Assembly: GCA_026122225.1 (NCBI GenBank)
Contig: JANEZZ010002675.1
Coordinates: forward strand, 62,001-126,000
DNA from: Heloderma charlesbogerti
Lineage: Eukaryota > Chordata > Lepidosauria > Squamata > Helodermatidae
DNA length: 64,000 nt
Direction: 5' to 3'
Numbering within the stretch: position 1 is the stretch's first letter; each line of letters opens with the position of its first letter. Below are positions 28,029 through 40,000 of this stretch, piece by piece. The notes beneath the pieces were generated by a model, which did not search any database, had not been told where the DNA came from, and saw only the letters and a list, made by a program, of their open reading frames with translations. The position numbers were made by a program, and so were the translations under genes.

Positions 28029-31000
28029 GTGAGTGACAAAGGGAAGCCCGGCAGGACAGAAGGCGAGTCCGGGGGAGGCTGCTAAGCGAGGGACGGGGGA
28101 GAGGCCTAGAGGCGTGGCAAGAAGACTCGGTGTCGGGGCAAGAAGAGAAGCTGCGCAGGTGATGGCGGCCTCGGTTGTGCGCCTTCTCTTGTGTCCCTCT
28201 TAAAGCAGGAGTAGGCTAGTGTCTCCGCCCCCACGTGAGATGTTTTGGGCTACAACTCCCATAGGCCCTGACCCTTGGCCATGCGCCAGGGGCTCAGTGG
28301 AGTTGTAGTCCAAGGCATCTGGATGGCACCAGGTGGCCTCTCCATGCTCTAAGGAGGGCCGCCTCAGAAATCACTACGATAAAAAGCTTTTTTTTAAAGG
28401 AGGTGTTGGATGCGGGTATAACTCCTTCCCACCTCCCAACTAAAGAATGGGCTGACTTCAGCAAAGCCCGAGGGAAGACATGAGTCCTGATGCTATGCTG
28501 CGCTGTGCTTAGGCAGCAGCCAGTATATCAGATTCATGACAGAGAAAGTTTCAATATCTGGGATGTCACTTTGGCTCTTGCTTTTTCAGTGTTGATGGAT
28601 TCTTTTCAATTTGTACAGCCCGAGGATGTAGACAGGATCCTTGGAGCGGTGAGAGCCACCACATGTATGCTGGATCCTTGCCCCTCCTGGCTTATTAAAG
28701 AGGCCAGAGGAGGACTGGCTGAGTGGATAATGGGAGTGGTTAATGCCTCTTTGGAACAAGGTATTGTTCCATTATGCTTAAAAGAGGTGGTTATGAGACC
28801 TCTGTTGAAGAAGCCTTCCCTGAATCCCACCATACTAGATAACTATCGTCCAGTCTCTAACGTACCATTTTTGAGCAAGGTATTAGAGCGTGTGGTGACC
28901 TCTCAGCACCAGGGGTTCCTGGATGAAATGGATTATCTTGATCCATTTCAATCTGGTTTCAGGCCTGGGTATGGAACAGAGACAGCTTTGGTCGCCTTGG
29001 TGGATGACCTACACCAGGAACCGGACAGGGGGAGTGTGTCCCTGTTAGTTCTGCCGGACCTCTCAGCAGCATTCAATACCATTGACCATGGTATTCTTCT
29101 GGGACGCCCCGCTGGGATGGGAGTTGGGGGTACTGTTTTACAGTGGCTCCATCCTTTCCTAGCGGGGTGACCTCAGAAGGTCGTATTGGGGGATGCCTGT
29201 TCAACTCCGTGGCCATTAGCTTGTGGGGTCCGTCAGGATTCTGTTCTGTCTCCCATGCTATTTAATATCTACATGAAACTGCTGGGAGAGGTTGTCTGGA
29301 GTTTTGAGTTCGGTGCCACCAATATGCTGATGACACCCAGCTCTACTACTCCTTTCCACCAGATTCCAAGGAAGCTGTCTCTGTCCTTAACTGGTGTTTG
29401 GCATCAGTAATGGACTGGATGAGGGAGAACAAATTGAAATTTAATCCAGACAAGACAGAGGTGCTCCTGGTCAGTCAAAAGGCAGATCAGGGAATAGGGA
29501 TTCAGCCTGTATTGGATGGGGTTACGCTCCCCCTGAAGACTCAGGTTTGCAGTTCGGGGGTGCTCCTGGATTCAGCCCTAAGACTGGATGCTCAGGTTTC
29601 AGTGGTGGCCAGGAGTGCTTTTGCACAGTTATACCAACTGCGCCCATTCCTGGCGCATCCTGGAGATGTCTGATCTGGCCACTGTGACACATGCCTTAGT
29701 TACATCTCGTTTGGATTACTGCAATGCGCTCTACATGGGGCTGCCTATGAAAAGTGTTCAGAAACTGCAGTTGGTTCAAAGAGCTGTTGCCAGACTGTTG
29801 ACTGGGCCTGGTTACAGGGAGCATACAACTCCCTTGTTAAAACAGCTTAACTGGCTTCCAGTCCTTTTCAAGACACAATTCAAAGTGCTGGCTATGTAGG
29901 GATGCTGGAGAAATTCGAGACTATTAAAATGAGCTCGGATTTCTAAGAATCTGACCTGCAGAATCTGCTGCAGAGCGACCCGCTCAGGTCTTGCGGAGTT
30001 CGTGGACTTTTGGATGATTTTTTTTACTTTCCCAAAATTTACGCATATAAATCCATAGAAAAATACATAATTTTCTGCTGAGGAAACGTAGAATGGAATA
30101 GGGGACAATACACTGGGGTAAATTATGTAAATACAATAAATGTTACATACTGGGGTAAATTATGTAAATACTTATGTAAATATTTACATAATTCTTTCCG
30201 TATTTTTCTGCATGACGAAAAAGAAATATTCGCATCCGTCTGTGGGCGGATGACGGAACGAAAGGCACCCGACAATCCGCAAAACACAGACAGAGCAGAT
30301 TTTACACAGTCTGTATATCCCTATGGCTATGACCTATAAAGCCCTATACGGCTCCGGTCGAGGTTATCTGAAAAACCATATCCTCCCTTATAAACCTGCC
30401 AGTGTCCTGAGATCTTCTGGGGAAGCCCTTCTCTCAGTCCCACCACTGTCACTGGCACGTTTGGTGGGAACCCAGGAGAAGGCCTTCTCAGTGGCTGCCT
30501 CATGGCTGTGGAACACCCTTCCCAGGGAGGCTAGGATGGCTCCCTCCTTGATGTGTTTCCAGAGGCAGGCTAAAACATTCTTGTATAAATGTATTATTAT
30601 TATTGGAATTCAATACCATAAGATGTGGCAATAGCCATTAGCTTAAAAATAGACGGTCTTGTGAAGTATAGATCTATCAGTTAGACTCTATGTTTAGAGG
30701 TAGTAACTGCTGGATTTATACAATGTAAAAATGTGCTTTTATAGGCCCTGGTTGTAGCTTCCCTGAAATATTTGGCTGGCCCACATTGGAAATAGTATGC
30801 TGAACTAGATTAAACTTGGTTTGATTCAGCAAGGCTGTTCTTGTGAAAGAGAAAGTAGGGATTACCCTCTTCAGCCTGAATCAAAAGAGACTTAAGAATA
30901 AGACCTTTTGGCTTTCTCTTTTATGGTAAGAACCACTGGAAACTGAAGGTTGACTACCCAGCCGTTGTAATTTATTTTTGAAACAGTTTTCATTTCTCTT

Positions 31001-34000
31001 ACTGTCTCTGGAAATATGAATAACTATGAAAGATGGCCTTTCCTCCTAAGAATGAACATAAACTTCCTTTAAACATCAAATTTTGTCTGCTTTTAAAAAG
31101 AAAAAGAAAAAGAAAACCCTGTTCCCTCTAGAGCCGCCTTCCTCAACCTGGTGTTCTCCAGATGTTCTGGAATTTGACTCCCATCAGCCCCAGCCAGCAT
31201 GGCCAATTGTCAGGAATACTGGGAGTTGTAGTCCAAAACATCTTGAGGCGACCAGATTGGGAAAGGCTGCTTTAGAGCTTCTGAAAGATGCTTTCATTGG
31301 GGCGTGGGGGAGGTCTGCTGGCATAGGCAGCAAAGAATTGGTCTGTGAAAACAGGTCTCCCCAATAGTGTAGCCTGGAGATGAATGAATTTGCCCAGTGT
31401 GTCATGTGTTGGAAACTTTTCCAAAGCAAACAGCAGTGGCAGGAAATTGATTCCTATGCTTAGGTTTCCCTATACATAGTTGTTGCAGTGATAAAGAATC
31501 AGTTCCTATATTAGGTGGATGATATACATAGGAATTTGATCACTTCAGCCTTTGCCTGGGTTGAGACCCAGGAGCTTCTTTGGTCAAAGGGAAATGGAGG
31601 TGGACGGGAGACCCCTCCTTAGTTGCAAGGCTTATCTAATATATTAATAGCACAGTAATTAATTTACTAAGGGAGCAATCCTATGGCCGCTAGTCAGGGG
31701 CTAGATGGCCATAGGATATGTTGGTTCCCAGGAACCGATCTTTCCCCCCTCCTGCACTGCCTCGTGTGCTCATAAGAGGAGCACAGAGTGGCGAAAACGG
31801 GGCATTCCTGGGGGCGTTCCGGGGTGAGGAAGGTGAAAATACCAGTACAACACATCCTATGTGTCATCCGGCAGCCTCTTGCCCCACTCCACCTTCCTGC
31901 TGCTAGACAGCCGAAATTGGCTGTCTAGCCACAAATGCAGGGCAGCTGAAGCACGGAGGGGACGATCCCCTCCGTGCTTCTCCTGCCCTGCATTGGATAG
32001 GTGGTTGCCTCCGAATCCGGAGGCAGCTGCCTATCCCGATAGGATTGTGCCCTAAACCCTTTTATTGGTTGCCAGCCACATCCCTGCCCTAAATATCTTT
32101 GACTGCATTTGGCTTGAGATTCTTCCATGGCAGCAGCTTGCTAATGCTACTTGCTCTCTAATAAAGAGTTAGCCACATGATGTAAATTAATAGGTGGCTA
32201 TTATTGTCTGACTAATGTTGAAGCAAATGCAGTTCAGCCTCTGGCTTCCACCCATTTCACGGTTATCTTGTTTATGGCTCATCTTTCACACCCCCAGCAT
32301 TCCATTACAGAAAGCTCCTGTACGTATCTTCTCAGAAGTAAGTCCATTGATTTCAATGAGGTTTACTCCCAGGTAAATAGGAGTATGCTATTGTTCCCAG
32401 TACCTGAGTTCATTAGTAATCATGAGTAGATGCCAGTTATAAATATAACATTAGGCAAGCTTGGCAGCTTCAAAGTTGTAATTAATGTTTTTCAGATGAT
32501 TATCTCTAGCAAGTGTATCAGACCATACATATATGTCATAGAAATACATATGACTCAGAGTGAAATGGAAATAAGTAGTGACAATGAAACTGAAGGTGAC
32601 CCAACAACCTTAGTGGAAGAGAGTTGAACTCTGTTGAAATAGATGAGTAGTTGTCAACATGTCATGCAGTTATTTCGGCTGCTAAAATTAGTGTGTCAAC
32701 AATTTTCAGTACCTTTGTTTTTTCCCTTAAATTTAAACAATTTAAGGGAAGTATATTCCAATAAAATAATTCTACATAATATAACATTTAAACATTACCT
32801 GTGCTTTAATTTCCCCCCTCAAATATTTCAGGTCAAATACTTGTGGTATATTGGGACAAAACATTAACATGGGGTACTTTTTTAGCTTTGTTGGCACTAA
32901 ATACAAGTAAAATATACACATGGTAAATTCAATCACTTTCTAGGACATCAGAAAGTTTTCTGATGCAAACTGAAAATTTTCTGATGCAAATGACCCTATG
33001 TAAATTAGCCTACTTTGCCATATTTATTCCAGTTCATTCTATTTCCAAATTCAGAATTTTCTAGAAAACCCATATCACTGCTCAGGACCACAGCAGGGAA
33101 GGAAAGGGATAAAATTACCCCTCCACATATGATTTGATTCCATTAATTATTATTCTATCAACCCCCACTGCCAATTGATGCTTTTTGCCTTTTTAGGAAG
33201 TTTCCACATTTTCACATATAGTTTGGCCCTCATTATGAATCCAGCCACAGAACTGTTACTAGTTTGGCCACTAATTAGGATTTGGGGATTTGGCCACAGA
33301 ATTATGTGCTCCATAACTTCACTTTTTAAAAAAACATGAATTCCTATTGCCTTCACTCTAACAAAGGTAGGAATAGTATCTGTCTACCCTTATGTAAATT
33401 ACTCCCAGGCTCCTGTTAAGGGTGGTCGGTCTGTCTGTCTGTCTGTCTGTCTATCTCTCTCTCTCTCTCTCTCTCTCCTGTTAGAGCTTCTTTGAATACA
33501 CAGTTTTCTTTGTGATGTGCTTGTTGTTTTTTGTATATGGTGGATGTTTTATGATGAAAATACACGTCCCAGATTGGAAGTAACCAATATTCTCTCTACT
33601 TGTAAGTATGTAATGTTTCTGGGTTAGCATATTTATTATGGAATATGTTAATTGTTATTTAATAGTGTAAGATTCACAGCCACGGTCACCTTCACCATCA
33701 TGACCACAGCTGGCCTAACTTGTATGAAGATAAAGATCTACTGAAAGAACAAGATGTGCTTCCTTTTGTGGAGGACTACAGCAATTTTGATATTATCAAA
33801 GCAACCCAGTAAGTCTCTTGAATAACATCATTAATTGTTATAAATTACATATATAAAATTGCATATTTTATTACGTATATAAAATATATTGAATTCAACT
33901 ATGTCATGTAGGTGAGAAAGACTGACCAGTAATGTTGTTGTATTAATAATAGCTACTGTGTCTTAATGCCTTTTTTGTAGTAACAAATGTGTTGGCTAAT

Positions 34001-37000
34001 AACGACGCTTCTCATCATGCCTCTCTGCAGGTGTGACACCTTTAGCCAAAAACTCAAACTGTTCCCAATGATCGTATCTACATACAGATCATACATAATC
34101 ACTTCCTATGCTCATTTTTTCATCTGACTTCTATTTTAAATAAGCAAGGCATGTGATTCTATAGTATAGCTAATAAACACTGCATCTGCCAAGCTTTTGG
34201 GAGCTATGAAGAGTTACTGAAGGTAAGCCTCAACAGAGACCCAAATCGTTACCAGATATGGATGTTATATCCCATCAGAATAACAGCTAAAAATGTGTTC
34301 TGACTATGATAAGAACAGTAGTTTCATTGAAGGCTGTGAATTAAAGCTACAATCAGCAATTAGTTCTTGTCAATACATGGAGAAGGGCTGGGCCAGAGGA
34401 GAATGAGATCCCACTACATATGATTGGAGTATGCGGAAATGTTGTTGTTGTTGTTCAGTCGTTAAGTTGTGGCCGACTCTTCGTGACCCCATGGAACATA
34501 GCATGCCAGGCCTTCCTGTCCTCTCTCCCGGAGTGTGCTCAAGTTCATATTCATTGCATTGGTGATGCTGTCTAGCCATCTCATCCTCTCCCGTCCCCTT
34601 CTCTTTTTGCCTTCAATCTTTCCCAGCATCAGGGTCTTTTCCAGGGAGTTTTCTCTTCGCATTAGGTAGCCAAAATATTTGAGCTTCAGCTTCAGTATCT
34701 GTCTTTCCAGTGAGCACTCAGGGTTGATTCCCTTTAGGATGGACTGATTTGACCTCCTTGCAGTCCAGGGCACTCGTAAGAGTCTTCTCCAGCACCGCAG
34801 TTCGAAAGCATCAATTCTTCGGCGCTCAGCCTTCCTTATAGTCCAGATCTCACAGCCATACGTTACTACTGGGAAAACCATAGCTTTGATGAGATGGACC
34901 TTTGTCAGCAAGGTGATGTCTCTGCTTCTTACTATGCTGTCTAGGTTTGCCATAGCTTTCCTCCCAAGGAGCAAGTGTCTTTTAATTTCATGGCTACAGT
35001 CACCAACTGCAGTGATCTTGGAGCCCAAGAAAATAAAATCTGTCACTGCTTCCATTTCTTCCCCTTCTATATGCCAGGAAGTGATGGGGCCAGGTGCCAT
35101 GATCTTAGTTTTTTTTAATATTGAATTTCAGACCAGCTTTTGTACTCTCCACTTTCACCCTCAACAAGAGACTCTTTAGATCCTCTTTGCTTTTTGCCAT
35201 TAGGGTGGTATCATCTGCGTATCTGAGGTTGTTGATAATTCTCCCAGCAATCTTAATTCCGACCTGTGATTCATCCAAACCCGCGTTTCTCATGATGTAC
35301 TCTGCATAGAAGTTCAGTAAGCAGGGCGACAATATGCAGCCTTGTCGTACTCCTTTCCCAATTTTGAACCAATCGGTTGTTCCATGTCTGGTTCTTACTG
35401 TTGCTTCTTGGCCCTCGTACAGGTTTCTCAGGAGACAGGTAAGGTGGTCTGGTACTCCCATCTCTTTCAGAATTTGCAACAGTTTGTTGTGATCCACACA
35501 ATCAAAGGCTTTAGCATAGTCAATGAAGCAGAAATAGACGTTTTTCTGGAATTCTCTTGCTTTCTCCATGATGCAGCAAATGTTGGCGATTTGTTCTCTA
35601 GTTCCTCTGCCTCTTCGAAACCCAGCTTGTACTTCCGGTAGTTCTCGGTTCACATACTGCTGAAGCCTAGCTTGTAGGATTTTGAGCATAACCTCGCTGG
35701 CATGTGAAATGAGCGCAATTGTACGGTAGTTTGAGCACACTTTGGCATTGCCCTTCTTTGGAATTGGAATGTAAACTGACCTTTTCCAGTCTTGTGGCCA
35801 CTGTTGAGTGTTCCAAATTTGTTGGCATATTGAGTGCAGCACTTTAACAGCATCATCTTTTAGGATTTTAAATAGCTCAGCTGGAATACTGTCATCTCCG
35901 ATAGCTTTGTTGTTAGTAATGCTTCCTAAGGCCCACTTGACTTCACTCTCTGGGATGTCCGGCTCAAGTTCCGTGACCGTACTTTCATGGCTATCAGGGA
36001 CATTCAGATCTTTCCTGTATAGTTCTTCTGTGTATTCATTCCATCTCTTCTTAATCTCATGTGCTTCTGTTAGGTCCCTGCCTTCTTTGTCCTTTATCAT
36101 GCCCGTCTTTTCACAAAACGTTCCCTTAAGATCTCCGATTTTCTTGAAGAGATCTCTAGTCTTTCCCATTCTGTTGTTTTCCTCCATTTCTTTGCATTGT
36201 TCACTTAAGAAGGCCTTCTTGTCTCTCCTTGCTATTCTCTGTAACTCTGCATTCAGTTGGATATATTTTCTCCTTTCTCCCTTGTTTTTCACTTCCCTTC
36301 TTTCCTCAGCTACTTGTAAAGCCTCATCAGACAGCTACTTTGCTTTCTTGCATTTCTTTTTCTTTGGGATGGATTGAGTTGCTGCCTCCTGAACAGTGTT
36401 ACGGACCTCCATCCATAGTTCCTCAGGCACTTTATCAGGTCTAATCCCTTAAATCTATTCCTCACCTCCACTGTATATTTATAAGGGATATGATTTAGGT
36501 CATACCTAAATGGTTTAGTGGTTTTCCCTACGTTCTTCAATTTAAGCCGAAATTTTGCAAGAAGCAGCTCATGATCTGAGCCACAGTCAGCTCCAGGTCT
36601 CGTTTTTACTGACTGTTTAGAGCTTCTCCATCTTTGGCTGCAAACTACATAACCAATCTGATTTTGATATTGACCATCTGGTGATGTCCATGTGTAGAGT
36701 CGTCTCTTGTGCTGTTGGAAAAGAGTGTTTGCTATGATCAGCATGTTCTCTTGGCAAAACTCTATTAGCCTTTGTCCTGCTTCATTTTGTACACCAAGGC
36801 CATGCTTGCCTGTTATCCCGGTGATTTCTTGACGTTCTACTTTAGCATTCCAATCCCCTATGATGAGGAGGACATCTTTTTTTGGTGTTAGTTCTAGAAG
36901 GTGTTGTCGGTCTTCATAGAACCAATCAACCTCAGCTTCTTTGGCCTCAGTGATTGGGGCATAGACTTGAATTACTGTGATGTTGAATGGTTTGCCTTGG

Positions 37001-40000
37001 ATTCGTACTGAGATCATTCTATCGTTTTGAGATTGTACCCCAGTACTGCTTTTCCCACCCTTTTATTGCCTATGAGTGCTACTCCATTTCTTCTCAGGGA
37101 TTCTTGCCCACAGTAGTAGATATAATGGTCACCTGAATTCACCCATGCTTGTCCATTTTAGTTCACTGATTCCCAAGATGTTGGTGTTCAATCTTGCCAT
37201 CTCATGTTTGATCACCTCCAGCTTACCTTGATTCATTGATCTTACATTCCAGGTTCCTAAACAATACAGTTCTTTACAGCATCGGATTTTCTTTTCACCA
37301 CCAGACACATCCACAGCTGAGTGTCCTTTCGGCTTTGGCCCAGCCGCTTCACTCTTTCTGGCGCTACTTGGAAATTCCCTCTGCTCTTCCCCAGTAGGAT
37401 ATTGGACACCTTCCGACCTGAGGGGCTCATCTTCTGGCGTCATCTCTTTTAGCCTTGTGATATGTTACATGGGGTTTTCTTGGCAAGAATACTGGAGTGG
37501 GTTGCCATTTCCTTCTCCAGTGGACCACATTTTGTCAGAACTCTCCGCCATGACCTGTCCGTCTTGGGTGGCCCTGCACGGCATAGCTTATGGCTTCACT
37601 GAGTTACGCAAGCCCCTTCGCCACAACAAGGCAGTGATCCATGAAGGGGATGTGGAAATGTAGCCTGCATTAAATACACAAGGGACAAAGAGCAAAAGTG
37701 GAGATGTCTAGTAACAGGCATGTGGAAATGAGGTTGATTTTAGAGGTATGAACATTTTGGAATGGAAGAAGATATTGTTGTGTTTTTTAAATCACACTCA
37801 CATCATTCTGTGCTTTTGCCAATTCTCTTTAATAGCCCTTTTTCTTGCAATAATGATTTCTTGAGTTGATTTTAATCACTAACTGCCAGTGATGCAGCAA
37901 TCTTTTTGTTGCATAGTAACATAATATGTAGTATTACTGTTAGAATAATTTCCCAGTCATCACCAGTTTAATTTTACTTCTTAAATTTCCTTGTTCTTTT
38001 TTATTGTCAACTCTTGAAGAGTTAGGAAATAGGTCTTCTATCAGATTTAGATTGAACAACTACTTAGAATAAAGTTAGGCCATCTTCCAAATGTTTCTAC
38101 TTGCCATTCAAATTAAACTTTTTCTTATTTTAGATATGGCCTCTTGGAGCGGTGTCGGGAGTTACTAGAAGCAGGATATGATGTAAGACAGCCAGACAAA
38201 GAAAATGTAACTCTTCTTCACTGGGCAGCAATCAATAATCGGCTGGATCTTGTAAAGTAAGCTGTTGTCAGTATGTGCATTTGTCAGAACTTGTGAGTGT
38301 AAAGAAATGAAGTAGGTATGGTATTTGTTGTCTTTTGTTGATGATAGTGTTTTAAAAATTTTTTTGTATAGAATATGTTCTTTAGTTTCAGAACTACACA
38401 TGTCCATATTGTAGCTTAATTTTATTACTTTTATTACAGTAAGCTTAATTTTATTACTGTTCACATTTGTTAGTGTCACCTTTCCAGGTCTTAAGATCAC
38501 ATATAATAGTTACAAATAATATAGAAGAAGTTAATTTCCAGTAACTACATGTATATTTCCTGTACATCTTACTAGAAATTCTTGTACTAGAGAGGGCAGG
38601 GGAATTTGTGGTTTTCTAGATAATGTGGTATTCCAAATCCCATCAGCCCCAACCAGCATGGCCAATGGTCAGAGATGATAGGAATTGTAGCTCCAAAACA
38701 TCTGGAGGGCCACGGGTTCCCCACCCCTTTACTAGAGGATGGGCAGAATCCGGAGAGTCCTTGGCACATGTGAAAGGCACTTAAATAGATGTTCTACATG
38801 AAGGCAAGAATTCCACAGCTAGCAGAACCTTTCATAATCAAAGGGTAGTTTAGTGTAAATGTAAGCTTTTGCCATTAGTGAATTTCCTTCCTCTTCAGTT
38901 TTAGCTTTGTATTTAGTCTCTAAATGCCAGCTCAAGGGGGAGGCTAGCAGAATCCAGTGTTACGAAGCTCCAGGGGTATGCTAGTTACAGAAACAGTATA
39001 GAATAATATATGTACATTTTCTCTGTATGAAAATTACATACCCAGTTGCCAGGTATTTTGGATAAAGGCAAGGAGCAGGTTTCTTCTCTTTATTCTCCCA
39101 CTGAAGATGCAACCTGACCTTGATCTTTCTTCCTGCACAGCTTCCCAAGAAGGAAAGAGCAGACTAGGCTGTGCAGCTTAGCACTGACCTTCTTCAATGA
39201 AGGCAAGCCAAGCAAGAAGGGGACCATACTTAAGTTTCTAAAATGAAAAATTTAGGCTGCAATCCTATACAGACATCCCTGGGAGTAAGTCCCACTGAAC
39301 TCAGTGGGCTTATCTGAGTAGACATGCATAGGATTGCACTGTACATGTATTACTAACTGTTGAATAATTTTGTTTCTAAAAAATACTATACAGTGGGCAA
39401 AGGCCCAGCGAAAGATCCATTTGCAGAATGAGTGCTCAGTTGAATGAATATACTTATCTTTGACATAAAGGGCTTTACTCAGGCATTAGGGCATAAGCAT
39501 TTTTCTTTCAGTGTTCACCCATCACTTATTTATTAAATGGCTTTGTTTTATATTTACACAGGCTCTTTATTTCAAAAGGTGCTGTGGTGGATCAACTAGG
39601 AGGAGATTTAAATTCAACTCCACTTCATTGGGCTGTTAGGTATGGCATTTAACAATCCTGCTTTTGACTGTTTACTCATATACAGGTTATCATGAAGTGG
39701 TGTGATACATGACGGGGAACTTAGTTCTGATTTCGTGAAAACAAATTTGCTAAAAATGTGTAGTTTTCACATAGCAATCAAATACTTATTTTCTGATGTT
39801 TTCACAAAATGTTTTATATTTGTATATATACAAATCTATATATAGATTTGGACCAAATCTAGAGATCTGGGAGCACAAGTAGAAGGCTGCATGCCCTCTG
39901 CTGTTCTTGTATTTTTACATAATAGTTCGGGCTGGAGAGAAGAAGCTGTTCAGCTGTCGGAGCAGGAGAGGGCAATAACCTCAAAGGCTGACTGAGGCTG

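Larger units (their letters stand above)
27760..28160 (+). promoter_or_regulatory. ZDHHC13: CpG-rich promoter and 5' untranslated region of ZDHHC13
   Basis: This is the only long CpG-dense, GC-rich block outside repeats in the window (GCGCCTCCGCCGCTTGC, GCCTCCGCGCCGCC, GTGTGTCGGCGGCAACC). It directly contains the ATG of the gene at 28008. No TATA box was seen, as is usual for such promoters. Open frames across this block on both strands are by-products of its base composition. The transcription start is unknown. Confidence 0.7.
28450..30650 (+). mobile_element. L2-clade LINE, decayed, split by a hAT element
   Basis: It lies in ZDHHC13 intron 1. Reverse transcriptase pieces are followed by a C-terminal block and a short tail with TTATTATTATTGG. 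A foreign 427-bp element (29897-30323) interrupts it inside the codons for [12 protein letters not shown]. Clade assignment (L2, CR1 superfamily) comes from memory of the [10 protein letters not shown]...LDLSAAFDTIDHGIL wording; a close CR1-like clade is possible. Confidence 0.82.
38257..39561. other. ZDHHC13 intron 3 with two short elements
   Basis: It holds the hAT element at 38593-38729 and a TTA-type MITE at 39255-39341. A local direct duplication (AAGCTTAATTTTATTACT-like, twice) is at about 38410-38460. The acceptor is TATTTACACAG. Confidence 0.6.

Noticed and set aside
27776..28085. Several overlapping open frames on both strands
   Set aside because: They follow from the high GC and CpG content of the ZDHHC13 promoter region. 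Only the short ATG frame with a good donor fits the gene.
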